A stretch of DNA of 64,000 nucleotides from contig JBBRMG010000002.1 of assembly GCA_038230955.1 (NCBI GenBank), forward strand, positions 1 through 64,000, given 5' to 3'. Source of the DNA: JBBRMG01 sp038230955 (GTDB taxonomy: Bacteria > Patescibacteriota > Doudnabacteria > UBA920). How positions within the stretch are numbered: the first letter of the stretch is position 1; each line of letters opens with the position of its first letter. Shown piece by piece: positions 25,927 to 34,733 of this stretch. The position numbers were made by a program, and so were the translations under genes. The notes under the pieces were generated by a model, which saw only the letters and a program-made list of their open reading frames with translations, was not told where the DNA came from and searched no databases.

Positions 25927-25956
25927 AAGCCGCCTGCTCAGAAGAGCTGGCGGCTT
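25927..25956 (-). terminator. Intrinsic terminator after the 25970 surface protein gene
   Basis: GCCGCC-T-GCTC pairs with GAGC-T-GGCGGC around an AGAA loop. On the minus strand it is followed by TTTTGTTT. Confidence 0.85.
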
Positions 25957-25969
25957 GTATAACTCGATG

Positions 25970-26905
25970 TTATTCTTGCGCCTGAAAATCTGGCAAGGTT
26001 ATATCTCCGCTAACTTGAACGCTTTGCGTTCCGAAGCGATACAGTCTAGTAATAGACAAAACCTTAACTGTATATGTCTCTCCGATACTAACATTGTCAA
26101 ACGAGAAATATCCAAACGCACTTGTAGTTGATGTTCGCGCTACCCCTCTAGAATCTGTTAACGACACTGCTGAATTCCTCAACCCCCGACCGTCAAGTGC
26201 AAGAACTCTTCCGCTAACGGTTGCAGTCTTAGGCTGAGCAACTCTTGCCAATTGAAAGGTAGAGCTTTCACTCGGTGAATTTCTACCATTTCCCGTAACA
26301 TTAATTCGAGAGGCTAAAAGATACTGATCCGGCAAATCGGCTGGTATGGTCCATGTATACTGACCATTGTCAGATGTGCTACTGGTAATAGTATATGGGG
26401 AAATAGTAGGGATATAACACTTAGGAGTCTGGGATAAGCATGCATAATAAGGACTTACCGTTATGCTAACAGTACCGCCAGTCAATCTATTTCGGATAAG
26501 TTTAGGGTTCCAACGGATGGTTTGCTTTTCTCCTGTTTTCCAAACCTCACCAGCAGATGGGCTAGTTACTCTTAGTTGAGCAGTGCTGTCGCCAACACAA
26601 GTTGAGTTGCCGCAATTCGTGAGATCGAAATTATCATTAACTGGCTGGGCTCCGCATGGTGATGATCTGGAACAAATTACCTTAGTGCGTCCTGACCGCC
26701 TTGCGTCAAACCTATCGGAAGCAAAAGAGGATAATGGATTCAGTTTGATGCCAGCAAGCTGTTGGCCAGTGCTGGTAGTCATTAGCGCTAATGCTCCTAA
26801 TATAACCGCAGCAAATAACACGGTTACTATCAGGGCTGTTCGCCGAGACACGGGATGGCTAGGAGTCAGCCTGGTAGTCCCCTTGTCTTCATGGATTTCT
26901 TGCAT
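25970..26905 (-). CDS. Membrane-anchored surface protein with Ig-like and carboxypeptidase-regulatory-like domains
   Basis: 311 residues. A cytoplasmic head of ~25 residues and one membrane helix (about 25-44) are followed by an extracellular part. Residues ~100-215 resemble a beta-sandwich of the kind that starts ITSPSAGEVWKTGEKQTIRW (here LRVTSPSAGEVWKTGEKQT), seen in many bacterial surface proteins. Residues ~225-305 look like a carboxypeptidase regulatory-like domain (VSGRVLALDGRGLRNSAVSL, FGYFSFDNVSIGETYTVKV), often an adhesive stalk module. Several Cys (CSRSSPC, NCGNSTC) suggest disulphides. It has its own terminator. Function in attachment is inference. Confidence 0.75.
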   Translation of the reverse strand: MQEIHEDKGTTRLTPSHPVSRRTALIVTVLFAAVILGALALMTTSTGQQLAGIKLNPLSSFASDRFDARRSGRTKVICSRSSPCGAQPVNDNFDLTNCGNSTCVGDSTAQLRVTSPSAGEVWKTGEKQTIRWNPKLIRNRLTGGTVSITVSPYYACLSQTPKCYIPTISPYTITSSTSDNGQYTWTIPADLPDQYLLASRINVTGNGRNSPSESSTFQLARVAQPKTATVSGRVLALDGRGLRNSAVSLTDSRGVARTSTTSAFGYFSFDNVSIGETYTVKVLSITRLYRFGTQSVQVSGDITLPDFQAQE

Positions 26906-26935
26906 AATTCTGTTTTAATTAATAATACTTTTGTT

Positions 26936-27889
26936 TCAATACGATTTGTATGTAGATACATTATAGCATGAATAAAAGGTTTTTGCAAATAAAAAAAGCG
27001 GACGTTCTCTGGTTGAGAATCGTCCGCACCCCCTTGCTATACAATCACTAGAACACCCTTTCGTGGTCTCCATTCTTGCTACTGGAAACACCAGCTTGAG
27101 AGAGAGAGTATATAAATTGTCGCCGTTGCGCAAATACGTGTCAACCCCGCGGACCACAACGCGTATCTGATTAGCCGTAACCGACACTATCCACTGCGGG
27201 TCAACTACTTGACAACAACCAATCACGATAGTCGGCTTTTCGCCGGGAAAGAATCGGCCGTTGAGTACAACCAGGTACGTATCTCGGCCCAGCGCCTGTT
27301 CAGTGACGGACTTAAGCTGTGGCCACTGCTGCTCGGCGTCGATGAATACCGGAATCGTCGTGGCCACTCTCTCGACGCGCTTTGCAGTGATGAAGTAAAC
27401 GTCATAAGACAGATTGCCGGCACTTTCAAAAGTACTGAACCCGCCGTGATGCAGGATGAACCCTAATCCCTGGCCGAAACCATTGTCGAACTGCCAGGCA
27501 CTGTACTTAATCACCGACCCATTGGGTCGGGTCTCGAACACGAGCATGGTCACCGGTTCCCTTACCGTAGCAGTAGTCAGCATTAATGTATTGACGACGT
27601 AGTCAAAAATCTGCGACGGTGGTTCACTAATAATCACCGCTGAAGCTAAACCGTCAGTAACAGCCTGCTTTTGCGAGTCGGTGACTTTAGCGGCAGACTT
27701 ATAAGCCTCGATCTGCTGCAGGGCCTGGTTATCCTCGGCCGAGCCTTTATCGATCGCGCGTCCAATGTCAGCCGGATCCACGATCCGCAACACCGGCTTC
27801 TTTGGCTGGCCATAAGTGGGCGCCACCGAAACCGCAAGAAGAATCCCAACAACGAATACCAACAACGAAAAGTTATTACTTTTTTTCAT
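26936..27889 (-). CDS. Secreted protein with IPT/TIG-like C-terminal part; reading frame probably shifted at a GA repeat
   Basis: Start ATG 27889 (MKKSNNFSLL) has a GAGGG ribosome-binding site and begins a signal peptide (cleavage near APTYGQ). The mature protein has a C-terminal stretch (LVVLNGRFFPGEKPTIVIG ... IRVVVRGVDTYLRNGDNLYT) like an IPT/TIG fold. The open frame as read runs to 26936, through the terminator at 26990-27027, and its last ~45 residues look non-biological. Removing 2 nt from the GAGAGAGAGAG run (27098-27108) gives a different tail (SQAGVSSSKNGDHERVF) and a stop at 27048-27050, just before the terminator. So the true end is probably 27048, and the repeat is either a sequencing or assembly error or a slippage site. 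Confidence 0.65.
   Translation of the reverse strand: MKKSNNFSLLVFVVGILLAVSVAPTYGQPKKPVLRIVDPADIGRAIDKGSAEDNQALQQIEAYKSAAKVTDSQKQAVTDGLASAVIISEPPSQIFDYVVNTLMLTTATVREPVTMLVFETRPNGSVIKYSAWQFDNGFGQGLGFILHHGGFSTFESAGNLSYDVYFITAKRVERVATTIPVFIDAEQQWPQLKSVTEQALGRDTYLVVLNGRFFPGEKPTIVIGCCQVVDPQWIVSVTANQIRVVVRGVDTYLRNGDNLYTLSLKLVFPVARMETTKGCSSDCIARGCGRFSTRERPLFLFAKTFYSCYNVSTYKSY
26990..27027 (-). terminator. Intrinsic terminator after the 27889 gene
   Basis: GCGGACG-TTCTC pairs with GAGAA-CGTCCGC (26998-27027). On the minus strand it is followed by seven or more T. Confidence 0.85.
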
Positions 27890-27950
27890 TTTTTCCCTCT
27901 TTTTATCTGTATCTAAACTTAGAACTACTACATTGCTTGGTTTCCCAAAC

Positions 27951-28040
27951 AAAAAACTCTACACTTTTCGAGCCGGTCTGTTTTCCTGAATATTGGATAT
28001 GTCTGAAAAGTACCGTGAAGGTAAAGCTATAGAGTTTTTT
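27951..28040 (-). promoter_or_regulatory. Leader hairpin with T-run, possible attenuator before the 27889 gene
   Basis: The stem AAAAAACTCTA (27951-27961 on plus) pairs perfectly with TAGAGTTTTTT (28030-28040). A second stem ACTTTTC/GAAAAGT is nested inside around a ~35-nt loop. On the minus strand the closing stem ends in TTTTTTGTTT, as an intrinsic terminator would. It lies between the promoter (28093-28121) and the gene, so it could act as an attenuator. It matches no leader class I know. Confidence 0.5.
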
Positions 28041-28092
28041 AATCGGGAATCCTATAAAAAGATACCTTTGTATTTATTTTTAAATACCCTCT

Positions 28093-28121
28093 AGTATACT
28101 CATAAACAAGCCATTTGTCAA
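28093..28121 (-). promoter_or_regulatory. Promoter of the 27889 gene
   Basis: Minus strand: TTGACA (28116-28121), 17-nt spacer, TATACT (28093-28098). Confidence 0.8.
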
Positions 28122-28172
28122 GAGACGAGGCGTGTTAATCAATATTTCTCCTTTAATTAAGCCAAATAATTT

Positions 28173-29828
28173 CTAAGCATTGTCCCCTGCTACTCGGAAA
28201 ACCTCTTCAATATCAGTAATTCCACTGGCAGCCTTTAGTATGCCGTCTTGAACCATAGTAACCATGCCATCTTTGAACGCCTGGTCCTTCATTTGTCGAC
28301 CCGACACGCCAGCCAAGATCAGCTCTTTCATTGCATCGTTTAATTCCATCACTTCATAAATACCGATTCGTCCTTTATACCCCAAGTTGTTACATTCAAC
28401 GCAACCAGCTGAATGAAAGAATTGTAACGGTTCAGGCACCACCACATTTGCTGTCGGTGCCATCTCGGCTATAACTTTATTGACCTGATCCATAAGCGCA
28501 GGGGCTATCTCCACGGGTTTGCGACAGGCTTCACAGAGCCGGCGCACTAACCGTTGAGCGATGATGGCGTTAATAGCCGGAGCAATAATAAATGGCTTAG
28601 TGCCCATCGTGACTAACCGCGGAATTGCCCCCGAGGCATCGTTAGTGTGCAGAGTCGATAATACAATGTGACCGGTCAACGCGGCCTGCAATGCTGTCTC
28701 TGCGGTTTCACTATCGCGAATTTCACCCACCATGACAATATCTGGATCCTGGCGCAAAATTGCGCGCAACCCTTTGGCAAAACTAAAATCAATTCGATAA
28801 TCTATTGGAGTTTGCTGGACTCCTTCCAACTTGTACTCAATTGGGTCTTCTAAAGTAATAATTTTTACCCCTGGCTCATTGAGCTCATTTAAAAATGCGT
28901 AGAGTGTTGTGGTTTTTCCACTACCCGTTGGACCAGTGGTAATAATCATACCATTTGGTTTATTCAGTTCGCGCTCAATTACTTCATAAGCGCGGCCGCG
29001 CAATCCTAATTGATCAAGTTTTAAATTTGTAGCGCCAATACCAAGTAACCGAAGTACTATTGCTTCGCCGTAGCCAGACGGCAATACTGATACACGAACA
29101 TCAATGGCTTGCTCTCCGTAATAGAAAGTAATGCGTCCATCTTGTGGCACATTCTCCACATTCAATTTTAGTTTTGACAAGATTTTGATCCGCGAAATTA
29201 TTTTGTGCTTCAAATTAATATCAAAATGGGTCATGTCTTGCAGTACTCCATCAACGCGGTAACGGAGCTTGAGCATTTTTTCCTCTGGCTCCAAATGAAT
29301 ATCAGACGCATTGAGACTAACAGCACCACCAAGCATGTTGGCCAATAAATCACTGGCCGACGCCGCGGCTTGAACTGCTGGATCTTTCAACTTTTGCAGT
29401 AAAGTAGTAAAATTTGCCCCTGCATCAATGTGTACCACTTGGTCAAACGTCGACTTCGGCCGTAACACTTTCGCATAATATTTAAGAGTATCCGTGTAAC
29501 TAGCATGGGAAACAAAATACAAAGATACTTTGTATTTTGCTGATAACTCTTTCACCTTATGCTGAAGAATTGGATTGGACGGGTTAATAGTCGCAATGCG
29601 AACATCGTGCACTTCTTTGAAAAATGGTAAACTTTCCGAGTCCTTGGCTTCGTCTTCAGTAAAGTATGATAAAACGTTTAAATCTAAAGGAAAACTGTGC
29701 AAATTCACATAGGGAATACCCAAAGTCTGAGCCTGAGCTTGGGCTTCTTTTTCCTGCATCATCCGATTTTGCTCAGTTAGTGCACGGGCAAAATCTTGAG
29801 GATTTGATGATAAAAATGAGTGCGACAT
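28173..29828 (-). CDS. pilB: Type IV pilus / type II secretion assembly ATPase (PilB/GspE family)
   Basis: 551 residues. Hexameric ATPase that drives pilin polymerisation at the inner face of the membrane. The N-terminal domain (about residues 1-130) is degenerate but recognisable. The ATPase core has Walker A GPTGSGKTTTLY, the Asp box (IITLEDPIEYKLEG), Walker B (LRQDPDIVMVGEIRDSETA) and the His box (GHIVLSTLHTNDA). The zinc segment is present as CEACRK ... CVECNNLGY. No other pilus gene is in the window, so PilB versus GspE is decided by family habit only. Confidence 0.92.
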   Translation of the reverse strand: MSHSFLSSNPQDFARALTEQNRMMQEKEAQAQAQTLGIPYVNLHSFPLDLNVLSYFTEDEAKDSESLPFFKEVHDVRIATINPSNPILQHKVKELSAKYKVSLYFVSHASYTDTLKYYAKVLRPKSTFDQVVHIDAGANFTTLLQKLKDPAVQAAASASDLLANMLGGAVSLNASDIHLEPEEKMLKLRYRVDGVLQDMTHFDINLKHKIISRIKILSKLKLNVENVPQDGRITFYYGEQAIDVRVSVLPSGYGEAIVLRLLGIGATNLKLDQLGLRGRAYEVIERELNKPNGMIITTGPTGSGKTTTLYAFLNELNEPGVKIITLEDPIEYKLEGVQQTPIDYRIDFSFAKGLRAILRQDPDIVMVGEIRDSETAETALQAALTGHIVLSTLHTNDASGAIPRLVTMGTKPFIIAPAINAIIAQRLVRRLCEACRKPVEIAPALMDQVNKVIAEMAPTANVVVPEPLQFFHSAGCVECNNLGYKGRIGIYEVMELNDAMKELILAGVSGRQMKDQAFKDGMVTMVQDGILKAASGITDIEEVFRVAGDNA

Positions 29829-29883
29829 GCTTTAGTTTTTGTATCTGCGGAAACAATTCTTGATTATATTATACCATGATGAG

Positions 29884-29973
29884 CCGAACCCATCCTCTTT
29901 GCTCCTGAGGAGTACTCCGCAGACAGCACAGCTGTCGAGGACCACGACGAAGGATGTAAGAGGGTGGATTCGG
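29884..29973. repeat. Long imperfect inverted repeat between pilB and the DHH-like gene
   Basis: 16-nt outer arms CCGAACCCATCCTCTT and AAGAGGGTGGATTCGG pair with one mismatch and one G-U. Inside are GGAGTACTCC and the perfect hairpin GACAGC-ACA-GCTGTC. The core is unrelated to the GAAACTA/CGCTC repeat family. No T-run follows on either strand. Confidence 0.6.
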
Positions 29974-29993
29974 AATGATAATAGAAATAAAAT

Positions 29994-31151
29994 TTAGGTT
30001 GTTTTGACGGCATCAACCAAGAGTTGCTCGACTTGGGACAAGCTAACTCCAGACAAATTCAATGCCACCACTTGGTATAATCCAAAAATATTTACTGGTG
30101 GGGTGAATGTCTCACTGATTTTAGCAGCAATCGCTTCCAACCGAACATGGGGCAGGGATGCCAACATCAACTTGGAGCCAGAACTGGTTTCGCCCATTAA
30201 AGCCACAGACTGGAAGCCGGAGACATTTTCCAATAGTTCTTTCAATACATCCCCCATCCGTTCATCCGTTTCGCCAGTCTTTTCAAAATCAGCAACAGTC
30301 AACTGAGAATAAAGCAACGAGTGCCCAGTGTCTGTTTTAATTCGGGCTAATGCCCGGCCCCATAATTTCAATAACGAAAATTCTTTTGTTTTAAATAAAT
30401 GCTGAATGACATCTTGTTGCTTGGCTCCGTTAGCAATTAAGTCTGAAGCGGTGGTGAACGTTTGCGGTGTGGTGGCTGGATCTTGAAAACTATGGGTGTT
30501 CGCTACAATTCCTGCTAACAGACCTGTGGCAATTGGTTCATCGGTTACCGCAGACTCAATAGAGCGAATGACACTGTAAATAATTTCGGATACCGCCGCC
30601 GCAGTAACTTCCACTACATTAACTGTTCCAAAATATTCATTGGCTGGGTCATCGTCAATATTAATTTTCGGCCGTTCAAAAAATAAGGGTGAATTATCTG
30701 TATATAAACTGCCAAGGTCCTCTAGTGTATGGGCCCCAACTGTAATTATTAAATCATAGGGTTCAGTATTATATGAAACGCTAACATCTTCTGGTAAAAA
30801 CTGACCATCTCTTGGTTTCAGGAAAATCTTTACAACATCCGAACCTGACTCATAGCTTAATTCTTCTAGTTGAGCGTGAGCAGTGGTCACTTGGATTACA
30901 GTAGTGCGATCGGACGAAATATTAGCTTGTACCTCCGGCATTGCACTCAAAAAACCAGCGGACGGCAAAAAAGAGGCCGAGGAAGCCAATGTGACTTCTT
31001 TGCCTAATTTCTTCAAAACGGCATGCAAAGCATAGGCTCCACACAAGCGATCTATCGTTACTGCCGTGGGCAATGCGATGAGGATTTTGCGAGAACGACT
31101 GACGTTTTCCGAGATTTGGCGTTTCAATTCTATAGGGGTAGGTTGTTCCAT
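29994..31151 (-). CDS. DHH/NrnA-like phosphoesterase homologue, probably inactive
   Basis: 385 residues. The fold resembles the DHH/DHHA1 family (RecJ, NrnA oligoribonuclease): LIALPTAVTIDRLCGAYALH at the first motif, YDLIITVGAHTLEDLGSLY, and NIDDDPANEYFGTVNVVEVT followed by AAAVSEIIYSVI. The key metal ligands are altered: the PDGDA-type motif reads AVTIDR and the DHH triad reads DDD. A C-terminal DHHA1-like part (SGSKLMLASLP) follows. Loss of both motifs suggests a binding or scaffold role rather than hydrolysis. It lies upstream of pilB on the same strand, 165 nt apart. Confidence 0.75.
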   Translation of the reverse strand: MEQPTPIELKRQISENVSRSRKILIALPTAVTIDRLCGAYALHAVLKKLGKEVTLASSASFLPSAGFLSAMPEVQANISSDRTTVIQVTTAHAQLEELSYESGSDVVKIFLKPRDGQFLPEDVSVSYNTEPYDLIITVGAHTLEDLGSLYTDNSPLFFERPKINIDDDPANEYFGTVNVVEVTAAAVSEIIYSVIRSIESAVTDEPIATGLLAGIVANTHSFQDPATTPQTFTTASDLIANGAKQQDVIQHLFKTKEFSLLKLWGRALARIKTDTGHSLLYSQLTVADFEKTGETDERMGDVLKELLENVSGFQSVALMGETSSGSKLMLASLPHVRLEAIAAKISETFTPPVNIFGLYQVVALNLSGVSLSQVEQLLVDAVKTT

Positions 31152-31206
31152 AGCCCATTACTATACAAAATTTTACTCCGGAGGTCAATTCACGGTACAA
31201 TAGAGC

Positions 31207-31644
31207 ATGCAACGCCGATATGACATCCGTCTGACCGAGGCTCGAAAACTAGCAAAAGAGCTGGCCCGTAGCCTTAAAGGAGGCGAAACCTTAGCCTTAG
31301 TCGGCGCATTAGGAAGCGGTAAAACAACCTTTACTCAGGCATTGGGAGCAGCGCTTGGAGTTAAGCACAAAATCCATAGTCCAACTTTTATAGTAATGCA
31401 GGAATTTCCGACTACTCGCAAAACCAGCGGCCACGGAAAAACTAGCAAACAACCAATCTGGCTCATTCACGCTGATCTTTACAGGACTGCAGACTTCCGG
31501 GAAGTAAGATCCACAGGAATTCCTGAGCTTTGGACTAAGCCCAACATTATTACTGTTATCGAATGGGCCGACAAAATTAAAAAGTACTTGCCCTCCTCTA
31601 CTATATATATTCATTTAACCCGTGACGTCACAGATGCACAATAA
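31207..31644 (+). CDS. tsaE: TsaE, tRNA threonylcarbamoyladenosine biosynthesis ATPase
   Basis: 145 residues. P-loop ATPase that works with TsaB and TsaD in t6A tRNA modification. Walker A GALGSGKTTFTQALG (about residues 36-50), followed by KIHSPTFIVMQEFP and HADLYRTADF, as expected for the family. A TACAAT -10-like box lies 5 nt before ATG 31207. The 3' end overlaps the start of the next gene by about 11 nt. It heads a plus-strand gene run continuing to 37181. Confidence 0.92.
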   Translation: MQRRYDIRLTEARKLAKELARSLKGGETLALVGALGSGKTTFTQALGAALGVKHKIHSPTFIVMQEFPTTRKTSGHGKTSKQPIWLIHADLYRTADFREVRSTGIPELWTKPNIITVIEWADKIKKYLPSSTIYIHLTRDVTDAQ

Positions 31645-32920
31645 CTTATCACAAAAATATTTAATCTTTATATGCCTAGTGGTAATAGGCGCAGGAATTT
31701 CTGCATTGCCTCGGAATACTAGGGCTGCCCAAAAGAGCACAGGCTCTTCCGACCCAAGTCAAATTAAATCTCTTACTATTCCCAGCAACTTGGCGCTGTC
31801 TTGGAAAGGTCAATATACTTTGGAGGATGGTTCGTCATTACACCGATTCCATCCAAGCATCAAAGATGCCATCGCTTTTTCATTGACTGGTGCTTACACG
31901 AATAACATTAAACGCGGTCAACTGTTTTCTTTTAGCCCTGCCGCTGTCTATACGTGGATTGTAGCAAACACCAAAGATTACAATGTAAAACCGCAGGAGC
32001 CAAAAATTACTATAGTCGATGATCGCGTCACTGATTTCCTCGCCCCGCAAAACGGTCAAACGGTTGATGCTTACGCATCGATGGAAAACGCATTAGTAGA
32101 TTTGGAAAGCGGTAATTACACAACTACGCCGGTTGTGAATATCACCCAATCTCGCAATAATTTAGATGAGCTCAATAATTTAGGGATAAAAGAATTAATC
32201 AGCCGAGGTGAATCAACTTTTAATAATAGCCCGGGCAATCGTCGCCACAATATTGCTGTCGGGGTAAAAAGAATGACTGGGGTTATTATTCATCCAGGTG
32301 AAGAGTTTAGCTTCAACAAATTTCTTGGCCCAGTAGAAGCTTACGCCGGATTCTTGCCAGAGCTCGTCATTAAAGGTGGCGAAGGAACCGTTCCTGAATT
32401 AGGCGGAGGGCTATGTCAAGTTTCGTCCACAACTTTTCGGGCTGCCATTCATGCGGGGCTACCAATTACCCAACGAAAAAATCATTCATACGCAGTATCC
32501 TATTATGCCCCTCAAGGGACAGACGCTACCATCTATCCTGGGGTAATTGACTTGAAATTCGTAAACAATACTTTGGGCAGTATTATGATTTGGCCTTACT
32601 TCCCAGAACAAAATAAATTAGTGTTTGATTTTTATGGTACTAGAGATAACCGCCAAGTCATTTTAAAAGACCCTATCCAATATGATCGCAAATCAGATGG
32701 ATCGCTGAAAGCTAGTTGGACTCAAACAGTTATAATGGATGGCACAACCGACACTAAAACTTTTTATTCAGTCTATCAACCACCGGCACTGTTCCATAAA
32801 ACCGAAAGGTTTGTGACGGCTGCTCCTGCAGGTACTGTCCCGCCAGTCCTCGCTCCTCCCGTTACAACCACCCCTCCCGCCACTCCCCCGGCCACAAAAC
32901 CCACGCAGATAACTCAATAA
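31634..32920 (+). CDS. VanW-family secreted protein
   Basis: 428 residues from ATG 31634; an in-frame GTG at 31622 is possible but would precede the signal peptide by four residues. The signal peptide ends near TRAAQ. Residues ~60-170 resemble the region that often precedes VanW (peptidoglycan-binding-4-like). The VanW domain is clear: GEEFSFNKFLGPVEAYAGF, PELGGGLCQVSSTTFRAAIH, NHSYAVSYYAPQGTDATIYP. A Pro/Thr-rich C-terminal tail follows. VanW proteins are linked to cell-wall processes; biochemical function is unknown. Confidence 0.9.
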   Translation: MHNNLSQKYLIFICLVVIGAGISALPRNTRAAQKSTGSSDPSQIKSLTIPSNLALSWKGQYTLEDGSSLHRFHPSIKDAIAFSLTGAYTNNIKRGQLFSFSPAAVYTWIVANTKDYNVKPQEPKITIVDDRVTDFLAPQNGQTVDAYASMENALVDLESGNYTTTPVVNITQSRNNLDELNNLGIKELISRGESTFNNSPGNRRHNIAVGVKRMTGVIIHPGEEFSFNKFLGPVEAYAGFLPELVIKGGEGTVPELGGGLCQVSSTTFRAAIHAGLPITQRKNHSYAVSYYAPQGTDATIYPGVIDLKFVNNTLGSIMIWPYFPEQNKLVFDFYGTRDNRQVILKDPIQYDRKSDGSLKASWTQTVIMDGTTDTKTFYSVYQPPALFHKTERFVTAAPAGTVPPVLAPPVTTTPPATPPATKPTQITQ

Positions 32921-32922
32921 AT

Positions 32923-33951
32923 ATGATTGAATCTACTGCAGACACATCCATTGCTTCTCCCACGGAATTACCGGAAGAACACGTTTTAGAACAAACCCTC
33001 CGTCCTCAGGGTTTACCTGAATTTATCGGCCAAGAGACTCTCAAGAAAAACTTACTCATAGTAATGGAAGCGGCGCGAATGCGTGGCGATACCTTAGAAC
33101 ACGCTATGTTGTATGGTCCGCCAGGTTTAGGAAAAACTACACTGGCTCACATTATCGCCCGAGAAATGAACAGCAATATTAAAGTGACGTCAGGACCAGC
33201 TATTGAACGGGCTGGTGATTTAGCATCACTTTTAACAAACTTGTCCGACGGCGATGTTTTATTCATAGATGAAATTCATCGGCTAAACAAAATAGTAGAG
33301 GAAGTGCTTTATCCCGCGATGGAAGACGGCGTACTCGATATCATGTTAGGCAAAGGACCCGGAGCTCGCAGTGTGCGCATGGACTTACCGAAATTTACAT
33401 TAATTGGGGCGACAACTCGTATCGGTTTAATTTCTGCTCCCCTGCGTGATAGGTTTGGCTTAGTGTACCATTTAGACTATTATGGTGACGCTGACTTGGA
33501 AAAAATTATTGGCCGCTCAGCCGAAATACTAAAAGCCAAAATTGCCCCGGCAGCTACCGGAGAATTAGCTAAGCGTAGTCGATTCACTCCGCGCATCGCC
33601 AACCGTCTACTCAAACGAGTCCGTGACTTTGCCCAGGTAGGAGGGCATGATACAATTACATTACCGGTAGCCCAGGAGGCTCTAGAATTACTGGGAGTTG
33701 ATCAGTACGGATTAGACCGTAACGACCGTCGGATTTTAGAAATTCTTATTGAAAAGTTTAAAGGTGGTCCGGTCGGTTTAACTACCCTGTCAGCAGCCAC
33801 TGGAGAAGAAGCTGATACTATTACCGATGTCTACGAACCATTTCTCATTCGCCAAGGACTGCTCAACCGAACCCCTAAGGGACGAGAAGTAACAGACCGA
33901 GCCCGAGAACACTTAGGCGCGTTGGGAAGCGGCCAAGGCACTATCATTTAA
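32923..33951 (+). CDS. ruvB: Holliday junction branch migration ATPase RuvB
   Basis: 342 residues. AAA+ motor that pumps DNA through the RuvA-bound junction. Walker A YGPPGLGKTTLAH, Walker B VLFIDEIHRLN, sensor 1 LIGATTRIGLIS, arginine-finger segment LRDRFGLVYHLDYY, and the C-terminal winged helix (GLDRNDRRILEILIEKFKGG, EPFLIRQGLLNRTPKGREVT). Start ATG 32923 is 2 nt after the vanW stop. ruvA and ruvC are in the window but unlinked (8372 and 48665). Confidence 0.97.
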   Translation: MIESTADTSIASPTELPEEHVLEQTLRPQGLPEFIGQETLKKNLLIVMEAARMRGDTLEHAMLYGPPGLGKTTLAHIIAREMNSNIKVTSGPAIERAGDLASLLTNLSDGDVLFIDEIHRLNKIVEEVLYPAMEDGVLDIMLGKGPGARSVRMDLPKFTLIGATTRIGLISAPLRDRFGLVYHLDYYGDADLEKIIGRSAEILKAKIAPAATGELAKRSRFTPRIANRLLKRVRDFAQVGGHDTITLPVAQEALELLGVDQYGLDRNDRRILEILIEKFKGGPVGLTTLSAATGEEADTITDVYEPFLIRQGLLNRTPKGREVTDRAREHLGALGSGQGTII

Positions 33952-33962
33952 AGTCTTACGCA

Positions 33963-34181
33963 ATGCATTACCAAGTCCAGTCAATCATTCAAATAGCGGC
34001 TTACAGTGTATATTATATTATTATCGGACTTCTTGCATTAGCTAGTCTATTTGGGGTTTATATTCTTACCGCCTACGGTCGCAGTCGCAGTATTTCTTTA
34101 GTCGTCAGTTTAATCTATATTGTGGTGTTTCTAATTCTATTTGCAACGTCGCAAAGCACTCTGCATTCACTTTTTTCTTAA
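33963..34181 (+). CDS. Small two-helix membrane protein, unknown
   Basis: 72 residues with two hydrophobic helices (about 16-38 and 46-65) separated by a basic turn (AYGRSRSIS). Not recognised. It sits 11 nt after ruvB and 9 nt before the PH-domain gene, so it is probably part of the same transcript. Confidence 0.65.
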   Translation: MHYQVQSIIQIAAYSVYYIIIGLLALASLFGVYILTAYGRSRSISLVVSLIYIVVFLILFATSQSTLHSLFS

Positions 34182-34190
34182 CCAAATCTC

Positions 34191-34721
34191 ATGCGCAGAC
34201 TTTTCCCCAGCCAGCTAGATGACGAGAAAATTTACTTAGTTGTAAGAGAGCACTGGTTTTTACTCCTCTTAAAATATTTAATAGTCATCTTTTTATTTGG
34301 CGCGTTGATTGCTTTTCAAACTTACGCTCCAGGGGCCGTGCCGGCATTATTTACCGGTATAGTGGGCAATGTTGTTACGTTAGTGAGCCAGATCTATGTC
34401 ATTGCCCTTGTAGCCGCGACATTTTTAGTTTGGGTTCTCTACTATTTAAATATTCAAATTATTACCAATATTCGGATAGTCGATGTTGATCAAGGCGGTT
34501 TATTTCGACGCCGGATTTCTGAATTACATATTGATAAAATTGAGGACGTGACCAGTGAAATTAGCGGTATTTTAGCGAATGTTTTCCAGTATGGCAACGT
34601 TTCTGTACAGACAGCGGGCACAGTAGAACGATTTGAGTTTTATCGTATTCCCAGTCCAGACCAAGTCGAACGATTAATTTTAGACTTGTACGAAAAGCGG
34701 CCACAACGACCTGACGCTTAA
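34191..34721 (+). CDS. Bacterial PH-domain (YdbS/bPH2-like) membrane protein
   Basis: 176 residues. Two membrane helices (about 22-48 and 62-88) are followed by a cytoplasmic PH-like domain: IITNIRIVDVDQGGLFRRRI, LHIDKIEDVTSEISGILANV, YGNVSVQTAGT. The order (acidic head, two helices, bPH2) is typical. Function is generally unknown. Confidence 0.85.
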   Translation: MRRLFPSQLDDEKIYLVVREHWFLLLLKYLIVIFLFGALIAFQTYAPGAVPALFTGIVGNVVTLVSQIYVIALVAATFLVWVLYYLNIQIITNIRIVDVDQGGLFRRRISELHIDKIEDVTSEISGILANVFQYGNVSVQTAGTVERFEFYRIPSPDQVERLILDLYEKRPQRPDA

Positions 34722-34733
34722 TTATCTCCTTTT

